A stretch of 39,590 nt of DNA from Clostridiales bacterium (GTDB lineage Bacteria > Bacillota > Clostridia > Oscillospirales > Oscillospiraceae): the NCBI GenBank assembly GCA_020860575.1, contig JAJBUB010000125.1, forward strand, positions 1 to 39,590. Reading direction: 5' to 3'. Under the pieces are notes generated by a model. It was not told the origin of the DNA. It saw only the letters and a list, made by a program, of their open reading frames with translations, and did not search any database. A program made the translations under genes and the position numbers. Shown in pieces: positions 18,735 to 27,465 of the stretch (position 1 is its first letter; each line of letters starts with the position of its first letter).

Positions 18735-19634
18735 ATGAACGGTATCATTATCATTGACAAGCCCCGGGACTGGACCAGCATGGACGTGTGTGCCAAACTC
18801 CGCCATCTGCTGGGAGAGCGCCGGGTGGGCCACGCCGGGACGCTGGACCCCATGGCCACCGGGGTGCTGCCCGTCTTCGTGGGCCGGGCTACCCGGGCAG
18901 TGGAGTTTGCCGAGAGCGGGGAGAAGGAGTATCTTGCCACCCTCCGTCTGGGCCTTGTCACCGACACCCAGGACACCACCGGACAGATTCTGGAGCAGCG
19001 CCCCGTCGCCTGTGACCGGGGGCAGATCGAGGACGTGCTGGGCCGGTTTCGGGGAGAAATTCAGCAGGTCCCGCCCATGTACTCCGCCCTCAAGGTGAAC
19101 GGGCAGAAGCTCTATCAGCTGGCCCGAAAGGGACGGACGGTGGAGCGGAAGCCCCGGACGATCACGATTTACGCTCTGGAGCTGGGGGAGCAGACCGGCC
19201 CGGCGGAATACGCCCTCCGTGTCCGCTGCTCCAAGGGGACCTATATCCGCACCCTCTGTCACGACATCGGCGCGGCCCTGGGCTGCGGCGGCTGTATGTC
19301 CGCCCTCCGGCGGACGGAGGCGGCGGGCTTTACGCTCAATCAAGCGGTCACGCTGGAGACGGTGGCCCAGGCAGCTCAGGAGGACCGGGGAGAGGCGCTG
19401 CTGCTCCCGGTAGACCGGTATTTTGAGCGCTACCCCGCCATTTCCATCCGGGGCGAGGCGGAGCGCCGCTGCCGCAACGGGAACCCCTTCCGTCGTTCGG
19501 GGCCGGAGGGCCTTTACCGGGTCTACGGCGAGAGCGGGGAGTTTCTCATGCTGGGGGAGCTGTCCGGTGGGCAGATGAGGACCAAAAAGAGCTTTTTCGC
19601 CCCGCCGGAGGAGGCTTCTCCTTCAAACAGATAA
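18735..19634 (+). CDS. truB: tRNA pseudouridine(55) synthase TruB
   Basis: Makes pseudouridine 55 in the T-loop of tRNAs. The 299 residues begin MNGIIIIDKPRDWTSMDVCAKLR, with the catalytic Asp in VGHAGTLDPMATGVLPVFVG (about residue 41). QVPPMYSALKVNGQKLYQLARKG and the RCSKGTYIRTLCHDIG block follow, then a C-terminal PUA-like part. It sits immediately after nrnA and 16 bases before ribF. Confidence 0.96.
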   Translation: MNGIIIIDKPRDWTSMDVCAKLRHLLGERRVGHAGTLDPMATGVLPVFVGRATRAVEFAESGEKEYLATLRLGLVTDTQDTTGQILEQRPVACDRGQIEDVLGRFRGEIQQVPPMYSALKVNGQKLYQLARKGRTVERKPRTITIYALELGEQTGPAEYALRVRCSKGTYIRTLCHDIGAALGCGGCMSALRRTEAAGFTLNQAVTLETVAQAAQEDRGEALLLPVDRYFERYPAISIRGEAERRCRNGNPFRRSGPEGLYRVYGESGEFLMLGELSGGQMRTKKSFFAPPEEASPSNR

Positions 19635-19650
19635 AACGAGGTCAAACACC

Positions 19651-20568
19651 ATGCCAACGACAAGACGAGTCATCGCTCTGGGTTTTTTCGACGGAGTACA
19701 TCAGGCCCACGGCGTTCTGCTGGACCGGGCCAGACAGCGGGCGGCGGAGCTGGACGCCGTACCCTGCGCCTTTACCTTTGATCAGCACCCTTCCGCTCTG
19801 CTCACCGGCCACCCGGAGCCGCTGCTGAACACCCTGGAGGACCGGGAGTGGCTCATGAGCCGATATCACGGCATCCATGAGGTGCTGCCGGCCCCCTTCC
19901 GGGAGATGATGCGGATGGACTGGCGGGACTTTATCACCGACTACCTGGTGAAGGAGCACGGGGCTGTCCATGTGGTGGCGGGCCATGACTTCCGGTTCGG
20001 TTACCGGGGGGAGGGGACTCCGGAGCGGCTCCGGGAGGTGTGCCGGGAGCTTGGGGTGGGCTGCGACATCATCGGCCGCATCGAGCGCAACGGCGTCCGC
20101 ATCTCATCCACCTATATCCGCAACCTCATTCCGCGGGGGGAGATGGAGGAGGCCGAGCACTATCTGGGCCATCCCCATATTCTCAGCCAGCGGGTGGCCC
20201 CGGGGAAGCATCTGGGCCACACCCTGGGCTTCCCCACTGTCAACCTGTCCATTCCCCCGGAGGTCATCGTCCCCGCCTATGGGGTCTATACCGCCCGGGT
20301 GCAGCTGGAGGACGGGACGAGAGCCATTGCTGTGACCAATGTGGGGGTCCGCCCCACGGTGGAAGAACACGGACAGGTCAATGTGGAGGGCTACATCCTG
20401 GACTATGACGGCGACCTCTACGGTCAGCAGGTGCGGGTGGCCTTCTACCGCCGCCTCCGAGGAGAGCGAAAATTCCCCAGCGCCGCCGCCCTGACCGACG
20501 AGGTGCTGCGCAACGCAGAGCAGACCCGGGACTATTTTGCCTGCCGGGAGGACGGAGACGGCTTCTGA
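19651..20568 (+). CDS. ribF: Bifunctional riboflavin kinase / FAD synthetase
   Basis: Makes FMN and FAD from riboflavin. The 305 residues comprise an N-terminal nucleotidyltransferase domain with LGFFDGVHQAH, FTFDQHP, GHDFRFGYRGEGT and ISSTYIRNLI, and a C-terminal riboflavin kinase domain with GKHLGHTLGFPTVNL, YGVYTARV and TNVGVRPTVEEHG. The first motif has QAH where GxFDGVHxGH is more usual, a mild variation. It is the last gene of the rimP operon and is followed by a strong terminator. Confidence 0.96.
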   Translation: MPTTRRVIALGFFDGVHQAHGVLLDRARQRAAELDAVPCAFTFDQHPSALLTGHPEPLLNTLEDREWLMSRYHGIHEVLPAPFREMMRMDWRDFITDYLVKEHGAVHVVAGHDFRFGYRGEGTPERLREVCRELGVGCDIIGRIERNGVRISSTYIRNLIPRGEMEEAEHYLGHPHILSQRVAPGKHLGHTLGFPTVNLSIPPEVIVPAYGVYTARVQLEDGTRAIAVTNVGVRPTVEEHGQVNVEGYILDYDGDLYGQQVRVAFYRRLRGERKFPSAAALTDEVLRNAEQTRDYFACREDGDGF

Positions 20569-20592
20569 CAGAGCGGCCCCACAGAAAACAGC

Positions 20593-20630
20593 AAACCCGG
20601 AGAGCCAATGAAGAGGCTCTCCGGGTTTTG
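20593..20630. terminator. Bidirectional terminator between ribF and trkH
   Basis: A 14-bp stem (AAACCCGGAGAGCC / GGCTCTCCGGGTTT) has A-rich and T-rich flanks, serving the converging ribF and trkH transcripts. Confidence 0.92.
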
Positions 20631-20649
20631 TTCTGTTTGTAGGGTGTGG

Positions 20650-22122
20650 TCACGCCGGATTTCGCTTTGTGCGTTTCAGTACGCTGCCGCACTTCTCTCC
20701 CATGGCGGACAGCAGCACCACCAGAGGCAGCACCTCCAGCCGTCCGGCCAGCATGTCGAAGATGAGCACCAGCTTGGACAGGGGGGAGTAGAAGGCGAAG
20801 TTGGAGGTGGGACCCACCAGGGACAGCCCGGGACCCACGTTGTTGTAGGTGGTGGCGACGCTGGTGAAGCTGGTCACCAGGTCATAGCCCTCCAGGGAGA
20901 TGAGCATGAGGGAGACCACGAAGATGAGCACATAGGCTACCAGATAGAACAGCACCTGACGGAGAATATCGTCGCTGACGGCGGAGCCGTTGAGCCGGAT
21001 CTTGTATACCACCCGGGGATGGCGGAGCCGCTTGGCCTCGCATCTCACATACTTGCCCATGAGCAGCCAGCGGGAGATCTTCATGCCGCCGCCGGTGCTG
21101 CCCGCGCAGGCGCCGATGAACATGAGCAGCACCAGCACCGACTGGGAGAGGGAGGGCCAGAGACTGAAATCCGTGCTCATATAGCCGGTGGTGGTTATGA
21201 TAGTGACTACCTGGAAGAAGCTGTGGCGGAAGACCTCTTCCAGGGTGGGAAACAGGCTCCGGATGTCCCACATCACCAGAGCAGTGGCCACGGCGATGAC
21301 CAGCAGATACCAGCGAAGCTCCTCGTAGAGCAGACCGGCCTTGAACTTCCGGGCCAGGAGCAGGAAGTAGACGCCGAAGTTCACGCCAAAGAGCAGCTGG
21401 AAGATGGTGACCACATATTGGATGTAAGGACTGTACTCCGACATACTGGTGTTGAGTACGCCGAAGCCGCCGGTGCCTCCGCTGGTGAAGCTGGTGGTGA
21501 TGGCCTCAAAGAAGGACATCCCCCCAAACAGCAGAAGCACCATCTCCGAGAGGGTGAGGACGCCGTAAATTTTATAGAGCAATGTGGCGGATTCCCGGAT
21601 TTTGGGCACCATCTTCTCCACCGAGGCCCCGGTAGACTCCGCCCGCATCAGGTGGATATTCCGGCCGCTGGAGAGGGGCAGGATCGCCATGAGAAAGACC
21701 AAAATGCCCATGCCGCCCAGCCACTGGGTAAAGGCCCGCCAGAACAGGCTGGCGTGGGACACGGCCTCGATATCCGTCAGAATGGTGGAGCCGGTGGTGG
21801 TGAAGCCGGAGGCGGTCTCAAAGACGGCGTCCAGAAAATTGGGGATGTCCCCCGCCAGGGTGAAGGGTACGGCACCCAGGATACTGGCCAGCATCCAGGT
21901 CAGGGCCACAGTCACATAGCCGTCCTTGGCGTAGAACCGGCTGGTGGCAGGTTTTTTGCGGGTGAGCAGCAGGCCGACGGCGATGTATACCACCGCCACT
22001 GCCAGATAGACCAGACCGGCGGTCTCCTGATAGAACAGGGCCACCACACAGGAGGGGAGCAGAAACAGCCCGATGAGACAGACGGCCCAGCTGAGGATAT
22101 AGCAGATCATGGCGAGATTCAT
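20650..22122 (-). CDS. trkH: Trk-type potassium uptake transmembrane subunit
   Basis: TrkH/KtrB-family channel-like K+ transporter in the cytoplasmic membrane. The 490 residues hold about ten hydrophobic segments and four pore loops: SGFTTTGSTIL, SFTSGGTGGFGV, TIITTTGYMSTD and the divergent fourth TTYNNVGPGLSLVG. The cytosolic GSTGGGMKISR motif before the last third is intact. It is translated after trkA, with an ATGA overlap of start and stop. K+ versus Na+ coupling cannot be deduced. Confidence 0.95.
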   Translation of the reverse strand: MNLAMICYILSWAVCLIGLFLLPSCVVALFYQETAGLVYLAVAVVYIAVGLLLTRKKPATSRFYAKDGYVTVALTWMLASILGAVPFTLAGDIPNFLDAVFETASGFTTTGSTILTDIEAVSHASLFWRAFTQWLGGMGILVFLMAILPLSSGRNIHLMRAESTGASVEKMVPKIRESATLLYKIYGVLTLSEMVLLLFGGMSFFEAITTSFTSGGTGGFGVLNTSMSEYSPYIQYVVTIFQLLFGVNFGVYFLLLARKFKAGLLYEELRWYLLVIAVATALVMWDIRSLFPTLEEVFRHSFFQVVTIITTTGYMSTDFSLWPSLSQSVLVLLMFIGACAGSTGGGMKISRWLLMGKYVRCEAKRLRHPRVVYKIRLNGSAVSDDILRQVLFYLVAYVLIFVVSLMLISLEGYDLVTSFTSVATTYNNVGPGLSLVGPTSNFAFYSPLSKLVLIFDMLAGRLEVLPLVVLLSAMGEKCGSVLKRTKRNPA

Positions 22123-23537
22123 CTTCTGCTATCCTCCTCCACCGGCCTTCCCAGGCGGCCCCGGAGGGCAGCCCCGGGGCGGAGAATGTCGGTCAGCTCC
22201 CGGATGCCCTTGTGACTGGTGACCACGATCATGGTGTCGTCTCGCATGAGGCAGTCGCTGCCCCGGGGGTTGAACACTCGGCCCTTTCGGATAATGGCGG
22301 AGACCAGCAGATCGTCCCGGAGGGGCAGCTCCATCAGGGGGACGTTGAACAGGGGGGAGGAGCCCTCCAGCCGGAAGCTGAGCACCTCCGCCTTGCCGTC
22401 CAAAATGGGGTAGTTGGTCTCCACGCTGCTGTTCACAGAATTCTGCATGGCCCGGATATACTGGGCGATCTGCCGGGCAGCCAGCTCCCGGGGGCAGATA
22501 ATGCTGCCCAGATCCATTCGCTCCAGCACCTCTCCAAAGGGCATATCGGAGACCTTGGTCACCCGCTTCCCCTTGGGATTGTAGATGGAGGCCAGCATGG
22601 AGAGCATCAGGTTCTCCTCGTCCACATTGGTCAGGGCGACCACCGACTGGGCGCTCTCCAGCCCCTCCTCCAGCAGCACGTCCCGGTTCCGGCTGCTGGC
22701 GTGGATGACCATGGCGGAGGGAAGAGCCTCGCTGAGATAGGCACAGCGCTCCTCATCCGCCTCCAGAATTTTGATGTTGATCTTCATCCCGGCCAGCTGG
22801 TTGGCCAGATAATAGGCGATCCTGCCGCCGCCCACGATCATGGTGTCCCGGGCCTGGCCGGAGGCGATGCCAATGCGCTGGAAAAACAGAGAGGTGCTCT
22901 GGGGAGAGCCGACGATGGAGACCTTGTCCCCCGTCTGGAACCCAAAGTCGCCCTTGGGGATGATGGCCTTCCGGTTCCGCTCCCCGGCGCAGACCAGGAT
23001 GTCGGTGCCGAGCTTCGGGTTCATCCGGCTGATGGGAAGGTTGGAGAGAGGGCTTTTTCCCTCCAGAGAAAAGGTGAGCAGCTCCGCCCGGCCCTCGGCG
23101 AAGGTGGTGATGTCGATGGCCTTAGGGGTGCGGAGACGGCGGGCGATCTCGGTGGCCGCCGTCAGCTCCGGGTTGAGCAGCATGGAGATGCCCAGGCTCT
23201 GCTGAAGATAGGTCCGCTCCTCGTGATAGGTGAAGTCCCGGACCCGGGCGATGGTGGTGATGCCGTGGCCCGCCTTTTTGGCGATCACGCAGCAGAGCAG
23301 ATTCACCTCGTCCAATCCGGTGACGGCGATGAGTACGTCGCAGGTGGCGATGCCTGCCTCCTCCAGCAGCTGAAAGCTGGTGCCGTTGCCCACCATGCCC
23401 ATCACGTCGCAGTTGTCTGCGATCTGCTGGACCCGGTCCCGCCGGGTGTCGATGACGGTGATGTCGCAGTCCTCCTGGCTCAGCTCCTCCGCCAGGGTGG
23501 AACCGATCCTTCCGCAGCCGACAATAATCATATTCAT
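22119..23537 (-). CDS. trkA: Trk system potassium uptake regulatory protein TrkA
   Basis: Cytosolic regulator of TrkH, sensing NAD(H) and/or ATP. The 472 residues contain two RCK units: GCGRIGSTLAEELSQEDCDITVIDTRRD at the N-terminus and MIVGGGRIAYYLANQLAG near residue 235, each followed by a TrkA-C domain (LLTFSLEGKSPLSNLPI; VLSFRLEGSSPLFNVPLMELP). The start is placed at the ATG at 23537 (MNMIIVGCG) with AGAGGCG nine bases before it; the extra 78 residues in the ORF track are upstream leader. First gene of trkA-trkH. Confidence 0.95.
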   Translation of the reverse strand: MNMIIVGCGRIGSTLAEELSQEDCDITVIDTRRDRVQQIADNCDVMGMVGNGTSFQLLEEAGIATCDVLIAVTGLDEVNLLCCVIAKKAGHGITTIARVRDFTYHEERTYLQQSLGISMLLNPELTAATEIARRLRTPKAIDITTFAEGRAELLTFSLEGKSPLSNLPISRMNPKLGTDILVCAGERNRKAIIPKGDFGFQTGDKVSIVGSPQSTSLFFQRIGIASGQARDTMIVGGGRIAYYLANQLAGMKINIKILEADEERCAYLSEALPSAMVIHASSRNRDVLLEEGLESAQSVVALTNVDEENLMLSMLASIYNPKGKRVTKVSDMPFGEVLERMDLGSIICPRELAARQIAQYIRAMQNSVNSSVETNYPILDGKAEVLSFRLEGSSPLFNVPLMELPLRDDLLVSAIIRKGRVFNPRGSDCLMRDDTMIVVTSHKGIRELTDILRPGAALRGRLGRPVEEDSRR

Positions 23538-23574
23538 TGGGAATCGCCTCTTTTTGTTTTCCTGCTTGTGACAC

Positions 23575-23603
23575 AGCATAGCACAAAAGACGAAAAGTGG
23601 CAA
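23575..23603 (-). promoter_or_regulatory. Promoter of trkA-trkH
   Basis: On the minus strand: TTGCCA, 17 bases, TATGCT. It is divergent from the galK promoter. Confidence 0.75.
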
Positions 23604-23675
23604 CGATAAAATGATAAGAGACGCCGGGACAGGGGAACAACGTGAAAAATGCAACAAACTTTTCACAAAAACACA

Positions 23676-23704
23676 TTGCCTCTTTCGGCCTAAAACGGTA
23701 TAAT
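23676..23704 (+). promoter_or_regulatory. Promoter of galK-galT
   Basis: TTGCCT, 17 bases, TATAAT. The leader to galK is about 50 bases and holds ACAGGAGGAATTCACAT as RBS. No clear operator repeat was seen. Confidence 0.85.
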
Positions 23705-23761
23705 AGGGGTCGAATATCATAGTCTGAGACTGTACACTGGATTCACAGGAGGAATTCACAT

Positions 23762-25057
23762 ATGACAACAATCAAGGCAATCCGGACGGCATTGCTCACC
23801 GAGGACTGCCGCCGGGAGCTTTCCCGCATCTATTTCCTGCAAGAGAACACCGTCGGCCCTGTGTGCTGCCGTCTGGAGGAGTTGATGAACGGCTTTCAAA
23901 GGACTTTTCAGCGGGACGAGAATACGGAGGTGGCCATCTGCACCGCAGCGGGCCGGACCGAGGTGGGGGGCAACCACACCGACCACCAGCGGGGCAAGGT
24001 GTTGGCCGCCAGCGTAGACCTGGACGCCGTGGCCTGCGCCGCGCCTAACGGGACAGATACCGTTCGCCTGTGGTCCGAGGGCTATGGCATGGTGGAGATC
24101 CGGGTGGACGAGCTGGACAAGGTGGACGCCGAGGAGAACACCACACCCTCTCTGGTCCGGGGCATCCTGGCCAGGACGGCCCAGCTGGGCTATCAGCCTG
24201 TCGGGTTTGACGCATACATCCGCTCCGATGTGCCGGGAGGCTCCGGCCTGTCCTCCTCTGCCTGCTATGAGGTGCTGGTGGGGGTCATGGCAAATCACCT
24301 GTACTGCCGGGATGAGCTGTCCCTGGCCCAGATCGCCATGATGGGCCAGTATGCGGAAAACGTCTACTTCGGCAAGCCATCCGGTCTGATGGACCAGATG
24401 GCCTGCGCCCTGGGGGGCATCGTGGCCATCGACTTCCGGGAGGAGGGAAACCCGGTGTACCATCAGGTGGACTTTGACTTTTTGGCGGCGGGCCACGCCC
24501 TGTGCATCATCGACACCGGGGCGGACCACGCCGACCTGACCGCCGACTATGGGGCCATTCCCCGGGAAATGGGGGCGGTGGCGGCCCAGATGGGCAAAAC
24601 CGTACTCAGCGAGACCGACCCGGCGATGTTCTATGCCCAGCTGCCCCGGCTCCGGGAGCGGCTGGGGGACCGGGCGGTACTCCGGGCCACCCACTATTAC
24701 GACGACGTGAACCGGGTGGAGCGGCAGGTGCAGGCGCTGGAAAAGGGGGATTTCGACACCTTCCTGGACCTGGTTAACCAGTCCGGGCAGTCCTCCTTTA
24801 TGTATCTGCAAAATGTGGCTACCTTCCGTGATGCCGCCGACCAGCCGGTGGCGGTGGCCCTGGCGGTCGCCCAGCATCTGCTGGGAGGCCGGGGAGCCGT
24901 CCGGGTCCACGGAGGCGGCTTTGCCGGGACCATTCAGGCCTTTGTCCCTCTGGACTGCCTGGAGCGGTTTCGGCTGGGCATGGACGCCCTGCTGGGCCAG
25001 GGCTCCTGCCATATTCTGACCATCCGCCCGGTGGGCGGGGCCGTGCTGTTTGGGTGA
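23762..25057 (+). CDS. galK: Galactokinase (GHMP kinase family)
   Basis: Phosphorylates galactose at C1 in the Leloir pathway. The 431 residues have a galactokinase-type motif GRTEVGGNHTDHQRGKVL (classical form GRVNLIGEHTDY), the GHMP ATP loop DVPGGSGLSSSACYEV, FGKPSGLMDQMACALGG and the C-terminal VRVHGGGFAGTIQAF. An N-terminal extension of about 55 residues precedes the sugar motif. The altered signature suggests a divergent subgroup; since galT follows, galactose is the best substrate guess, but another GHMP sugar kinase activity is possible. Confidence 0.88.
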   Translation: MTTIKAIRTALLTEDCRRELSRIYFLQENTVGPVCCRLEELMNGFQRTFQRDENTEVAICTAAGRTEVGGNHTDHQRGKVLAASVDLDAVACAAPNGTDTVRLWSEGYGMVEIRVDELDKVDAEENTTPSLVRGILARTAQLGYQPVGFDAYIRSDVPGGSGLSSSACYEVLVGVMANHLYCRDELSLAQIAMMGQYAENVYFGKPSGLMDQMACALGGIVAIDFREEGNPVYHQVDFDFLAAGHALCIIDTGADHADLTADYGAIPREMGAVAAQMGKTVLSETDPAMFYAQLPRLRERLGDRAVLRATHYYDDVNRVERQVQALEKGDFDTFLDLVNQSGQSSFMYLQNVATFRDAADQPVAVALAVAQHLLGGRGAVRVHGGGFAGTIQAFVPLDCLERFRLGMDALLGQGSCHILTIRPVGGAVLFG

Positions 25058-25071
25058 GAGGAGAGAGAAAC

Positions 25072-26562
25072 ATGGAGCTTGCGATTTCTCAGCTGGTGGA
25101 ATACGCCGTCCGCCACGGGCTGATCGAGGAGGGCGACCGGGTGTGGGCCGCCAACCGGCTGCTGGAGGCCCTGGGACTGGAAGGATTTCAGGGCCTGACC
25201 CCGGTGGAGGAGTTGCCGCCCCTCCAGGACATTCTGGACGTCATGAACCGGTACGCCTATGAACACGGGCTGATCCAGGGGGATACCCCCTCCTTTACCG
25301 ACCTGTATGACACGGGCCTGATGGGGCTGCTGACCCCCCGGCCCTCGGAGACGGCGCGGCAGTTCTGGGAGGCCTACGCCCGCAGCCCGGAGGAGGCTAC
25401 CAGCTGGTACTATGCCTTCTCCGGAGACACCAACTATATCCGCCGGGACCGCATCGCAAAGGACGTGAAGTGGCCGGCGGAGACGGAGTACGGCACCCTG
25501 GACATCACCATCAACCTGTCCAAGCCGGAGAAGGACCCCCGGGCCATCGCCGCCGCCGGGAAGGCAGTGTCGGTGAAGTACCCCAAGTGCCAGCTCTGCG
25601 TGGAGAACGAGGGCTACGCCGGACGGCTGGACCATCCCGCCCGCCAGAATCACCGGGTCATCCCTCTGAAGCTGGCGGGGGAGGACTATTGTCTCCAGTA
25701 TTCTCCCTATGTCTACTATAACGAGCACTGCATCGTCTTTAACCGGAAGCATATTCCCATGGCCATCGACCGGCGGTGCTTTGACCATCTGCTGGAGTTC
25801 GTCACCATCTTCCCCCACTATTTCGTCGGCTCCAACGCGGACCTCCCCATCGTTGGGGGGAGCGTCCTGAGCCACGCCCACTATCAGGGGGGACGGTACA
25901 CCTTCGCCATGGAGCGCGCCCCGGTGGAGACGGAGATCTCCATTCCCGGCTATGAGGACCTGTCCGCCGGTATCGTCCGGTGGCCCATGTCAGTCATCCG
26001 GCTCCGGGGAGCGGACCCGGTCCGGGTGGCGGATTGCAGCGAGCATATTCTCAACGTCTGGCGGGGCTACTCTGACCCGGCAGCCGACATCCTGGCGGAG
26101 ACGGACGCCCCCCACAACACCATTACCCCCATCTGCCGCAGAAGGGGGGAGGACTACGAGATGGACCTGGTGCTGCGCAACAACCGCACCACCGAGGAGT
26201 ATCCCCTGGGCATCTTCCACCCCCATCAGGAGAAGCACCACATCAAGAAGGAGAACATCGGCCTTATCGAGGTCATGGGCCTGGCGGTGCTTCCCGCCCG
26301 ATTGAAGGAGGAGCTGGCGGTGCTGGAGCAGGCCATCCTCACCGGCGGCGATTTGGACGCCGACCCCAGGACCGCCCCCCATGCAAGCTGGGCCAGAGAG
26401 GTCGTGATGGGCGGACACCCAGAGCTGAACGCCGACAACTGCGGCGACATCCTCCGGCTGGAGGTGGGCAAGGTTTTTGCCGCCGTCCTGGAGGACGCCG
26501 GGGTGTACAAGCACACCGATGAGGGCCGGGAAGCGTTTTTGCGGTTCAAAGCGGCGCTGTAA
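25072..26562 (+). CDS. galT: UDP-glucose--hexose-1-phosphate uridylyltransferase, class II
   Basis: Exchanges galactose-1-phosphate with UDP-glucose. The 496-residue size and SHAHYQGGRYTFAMERA, replacing the HPH motif of the enteric enzyme, are typical of the Firmicute class II GalT. Other blocks are the N-terminal MELAISQLVEYAVRHGLIEE and PYVYYNEHCIVFNRKHIPM. The ATG at 25072 with AGGAG eight bases upstream is preferred over the GTG at 25054 that overlaps the galK stop. No galE or galM lies nearby, so epimerisation must be encoded elsewhere. Confidence 0.95.
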   Translation: MELAISQLVEYAVRHGLIEEGDRVWAANRLLEALGLEGFQGLTPVEELPPLQDILDVMNRYAYEHGLIQGDTPSFTDLYDTGLMGLLTPRPSETARQFWEAYARSPEEATSWYYAFSGDTNYIRRDRIAKDVKWPAETEYGTLDITINLSKPEKDPRAIAAAGKAVSVKYPKCQLCVENEGYAGRLDHPARQNHRVIPLKLAGEDYCLQYSPYVYYNEHCIVFNRKHIPMAIDRRCFDHLLEFVTIFPHYFVGSNADLPIVGGSVLSHAHYQGGRYTFAMERAPVETEISIPGYEDLSAGIVRWPMSVIRLRGADPVRVADCSEHILNVWRGYSDPAADILAETDAPHNTITPICRRRGEDYEMDLVLRNNRTTEEYPLGIFHPHQEKHHIKKENIGLIEVMGLAVLPARLKEELAVLEQAILTGGDLDADPRTAPHASWAREVVMGGHPELNADNCGDILRLEVGKVFAAVLEDAGVYKHTDEGREAFLRFKAAL

Positions 26563-26569
26563 AAAGAAT

Positions 26570-26598
26570 TTGCCTTTTTCACCGACCCATGTTACAAT
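26570..26598 (+). promoter_or_regulatory. Promoter of the two-gene membrane unit
   Basis: TTGCCT, 17 bases, TACAAT. Confidence 0.75.
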
Positions 26599-26610
26599 AA
26601 CGCGTAAGAT

Positions 26611-26635
26611 CTGCGCAAGCGACAAGCATGCGCAG
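26611..26635 (+). other. Hairpin in the 5' leader of the membrane unit
   Basis: A perfect 7-bp stem, CTGCGCA / TGCGCAG, with an 11-base loop sits between the promoter and the RBS. It may stabilise the message or bind a regulator; nothing in the sequence decides. Confidence 0.5.
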
Positions 26636-26658
26636 GACAACAGAAGGAGAGAATACCC

Positions 26659-27072
26659 ATGGCCTGTTTTTTGATACCCACCACTGAGGCGGTGGTCATC
26701 ACGGTGGCGACCCACGTCATCAACAACCACGAGAAGAAGGCGGCGGCCCGGCCCCGCACGGAGAGAAGGCTGGAGGAGCGGCACAATGGTCCCGCCATCC
26801 CCTGGAGCCGGAAGCTGAGCTGGCTGTCCGAGCTGCTGTGGGGCGGCTCTCTGCTGCTGGCCTTTGAGCATCTGTGGCACGGGGAGATCGTCCCCTGGTT
26901 CCCCTTCCTGACGGCGGCCTCCGACCCGGCCAGTACGGCGGAGATGCTCCAGGAGATGGGTTCGGTGGGAGTGCTCATGGCCCTGAGCGTCACGGTGGTC
27001 TGGGGGGCGATGGTAGTCGCTGCCGAGAGCATCGCCAAGCGTGACGGGGAGACTACCCCCGCCGCAGAGTGA
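26659..27072 (+). CDS. Small membrane protein of unknown function
   Basis: I do not recognise a named family. The 137-residue product begins MACFLIPTTEAVVITVATHVI, a hydrophobic first segment, followed by a basic cytosolic loop (NNHEKKAAARPRTERRLEERH). Two more hydrophobic stretches come at about 60-75 (LSELLWGGSLLLAFEHLWHGE) and 100-122. The second holds FEHLWHGEIVPWFP, with two His and two Trp near the membrane face, which could be a ligand site. AGAAGGAGAG precedes the ATG. It is followed after ten bases by a second small membrane protein, so the two probably act together. Confidence 0.7.
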   Translation: MACFLIPTTEAVVITVATHVINNHEKKAAARPRTERRLEERHNGPAIPWSRKLSWLSELLWGGSLLLAFEHLWHGEIVPWFPFLTAASDPASTAEMLQEMGSVGVLMALSVTVVWGAMVVAAESIAKRDGETTPAAE

Positions 27073-27082
27073 GGGAGACGGT

Positions 27083-27394
27083 ATGACCCTGTTGCTCACC
27101 GTCCTTGCCGCCGTGTATGCCACCGTCCGGTGGTATACCCGGAGAGACGACACCATGCACCTGGGGGCGCTGTGCCTGATGCTGTGGGGGGCCTCCCTGA
27201 TGTGGCTGGTGGACGCCGTCTTTGAGTACGCCGAGCTGGGGGCGGACTACTTCGCTCCGGCCCTGGAGGACATGGTGAACGACGCCTTTCTGGGGCTGTC
27301 CGTCATCGCCCTGGCCCTGGTGGTCTGGCTGGTCATCGTCCTGGTCAGAGACTCCCGGGGCGTCATCCGGAGGATGCTCACCCGGAAAAAGTAA
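27083..27394 (+). CDS. Small membrane protein of unknown function
   Basis: Unrecognised 103-residue product (MTLLLTVLAAVYATVRWYTRRDD) with three predicted hydrophobic segments (about 1-15, 27-45 and 68-90). An acidic stretch lies between the last two (VFEYAELGADYFAPALEDM) and the C-terminus is basic (RDSRGVIRRMLTRKK). The start at 27083 has GAGGGAGACGGT before it; the ORF-track start at 27041 lies inside the previous gene. It forms a two-gene unit with the preceding membrane protein, closed by a terminator. Confidence 0.7.
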   Translation: MTLLLTVLAAVYATVRWYTRRDDTMHLGALCLMLWGASLMWLVDAVFEYAELGADYFAPALEDMVNDAFLGLSVIALALVVWLVIVLVRDSRGVIRRMLTRKK

Positions 27395-27396
27395 AG

Positions 27397-27441
27397 AAAT
27401 CCCGTCGGCCTGGAGCTTTTGTCCCAAACCGACGGGATTTT
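27397..27441. terminator. Bidirectional terminator between the membrane unit and rpe
   Basis: A 12-bp stem AAATCCCGTCGG / CCGACGGGATTT is followed by TTGTATTTG; A-rich on the other side. Confidence 0.9.
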
Positions 27442-27465
27442 GTATTTGTATAGAGAAAACAGACC

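Noticed and set aside
20608-22215. 535-codon plus-strand ORF
   Set aside because: Shadow of trkH; the translation is Gly/His/Gln-rich with no domain, and the minus frame has clear TrkH pore motifs.
22212-23609. 465-codon plus-strand ORF
   Set aside because: Shadow of trkA.
23538-23771. N-terminal extension of TrkA by 78 residues
   Set aside because: The extension covers the promoter region and lacks an RBS; MNMIIVGCG is the standard start with a good RBS.
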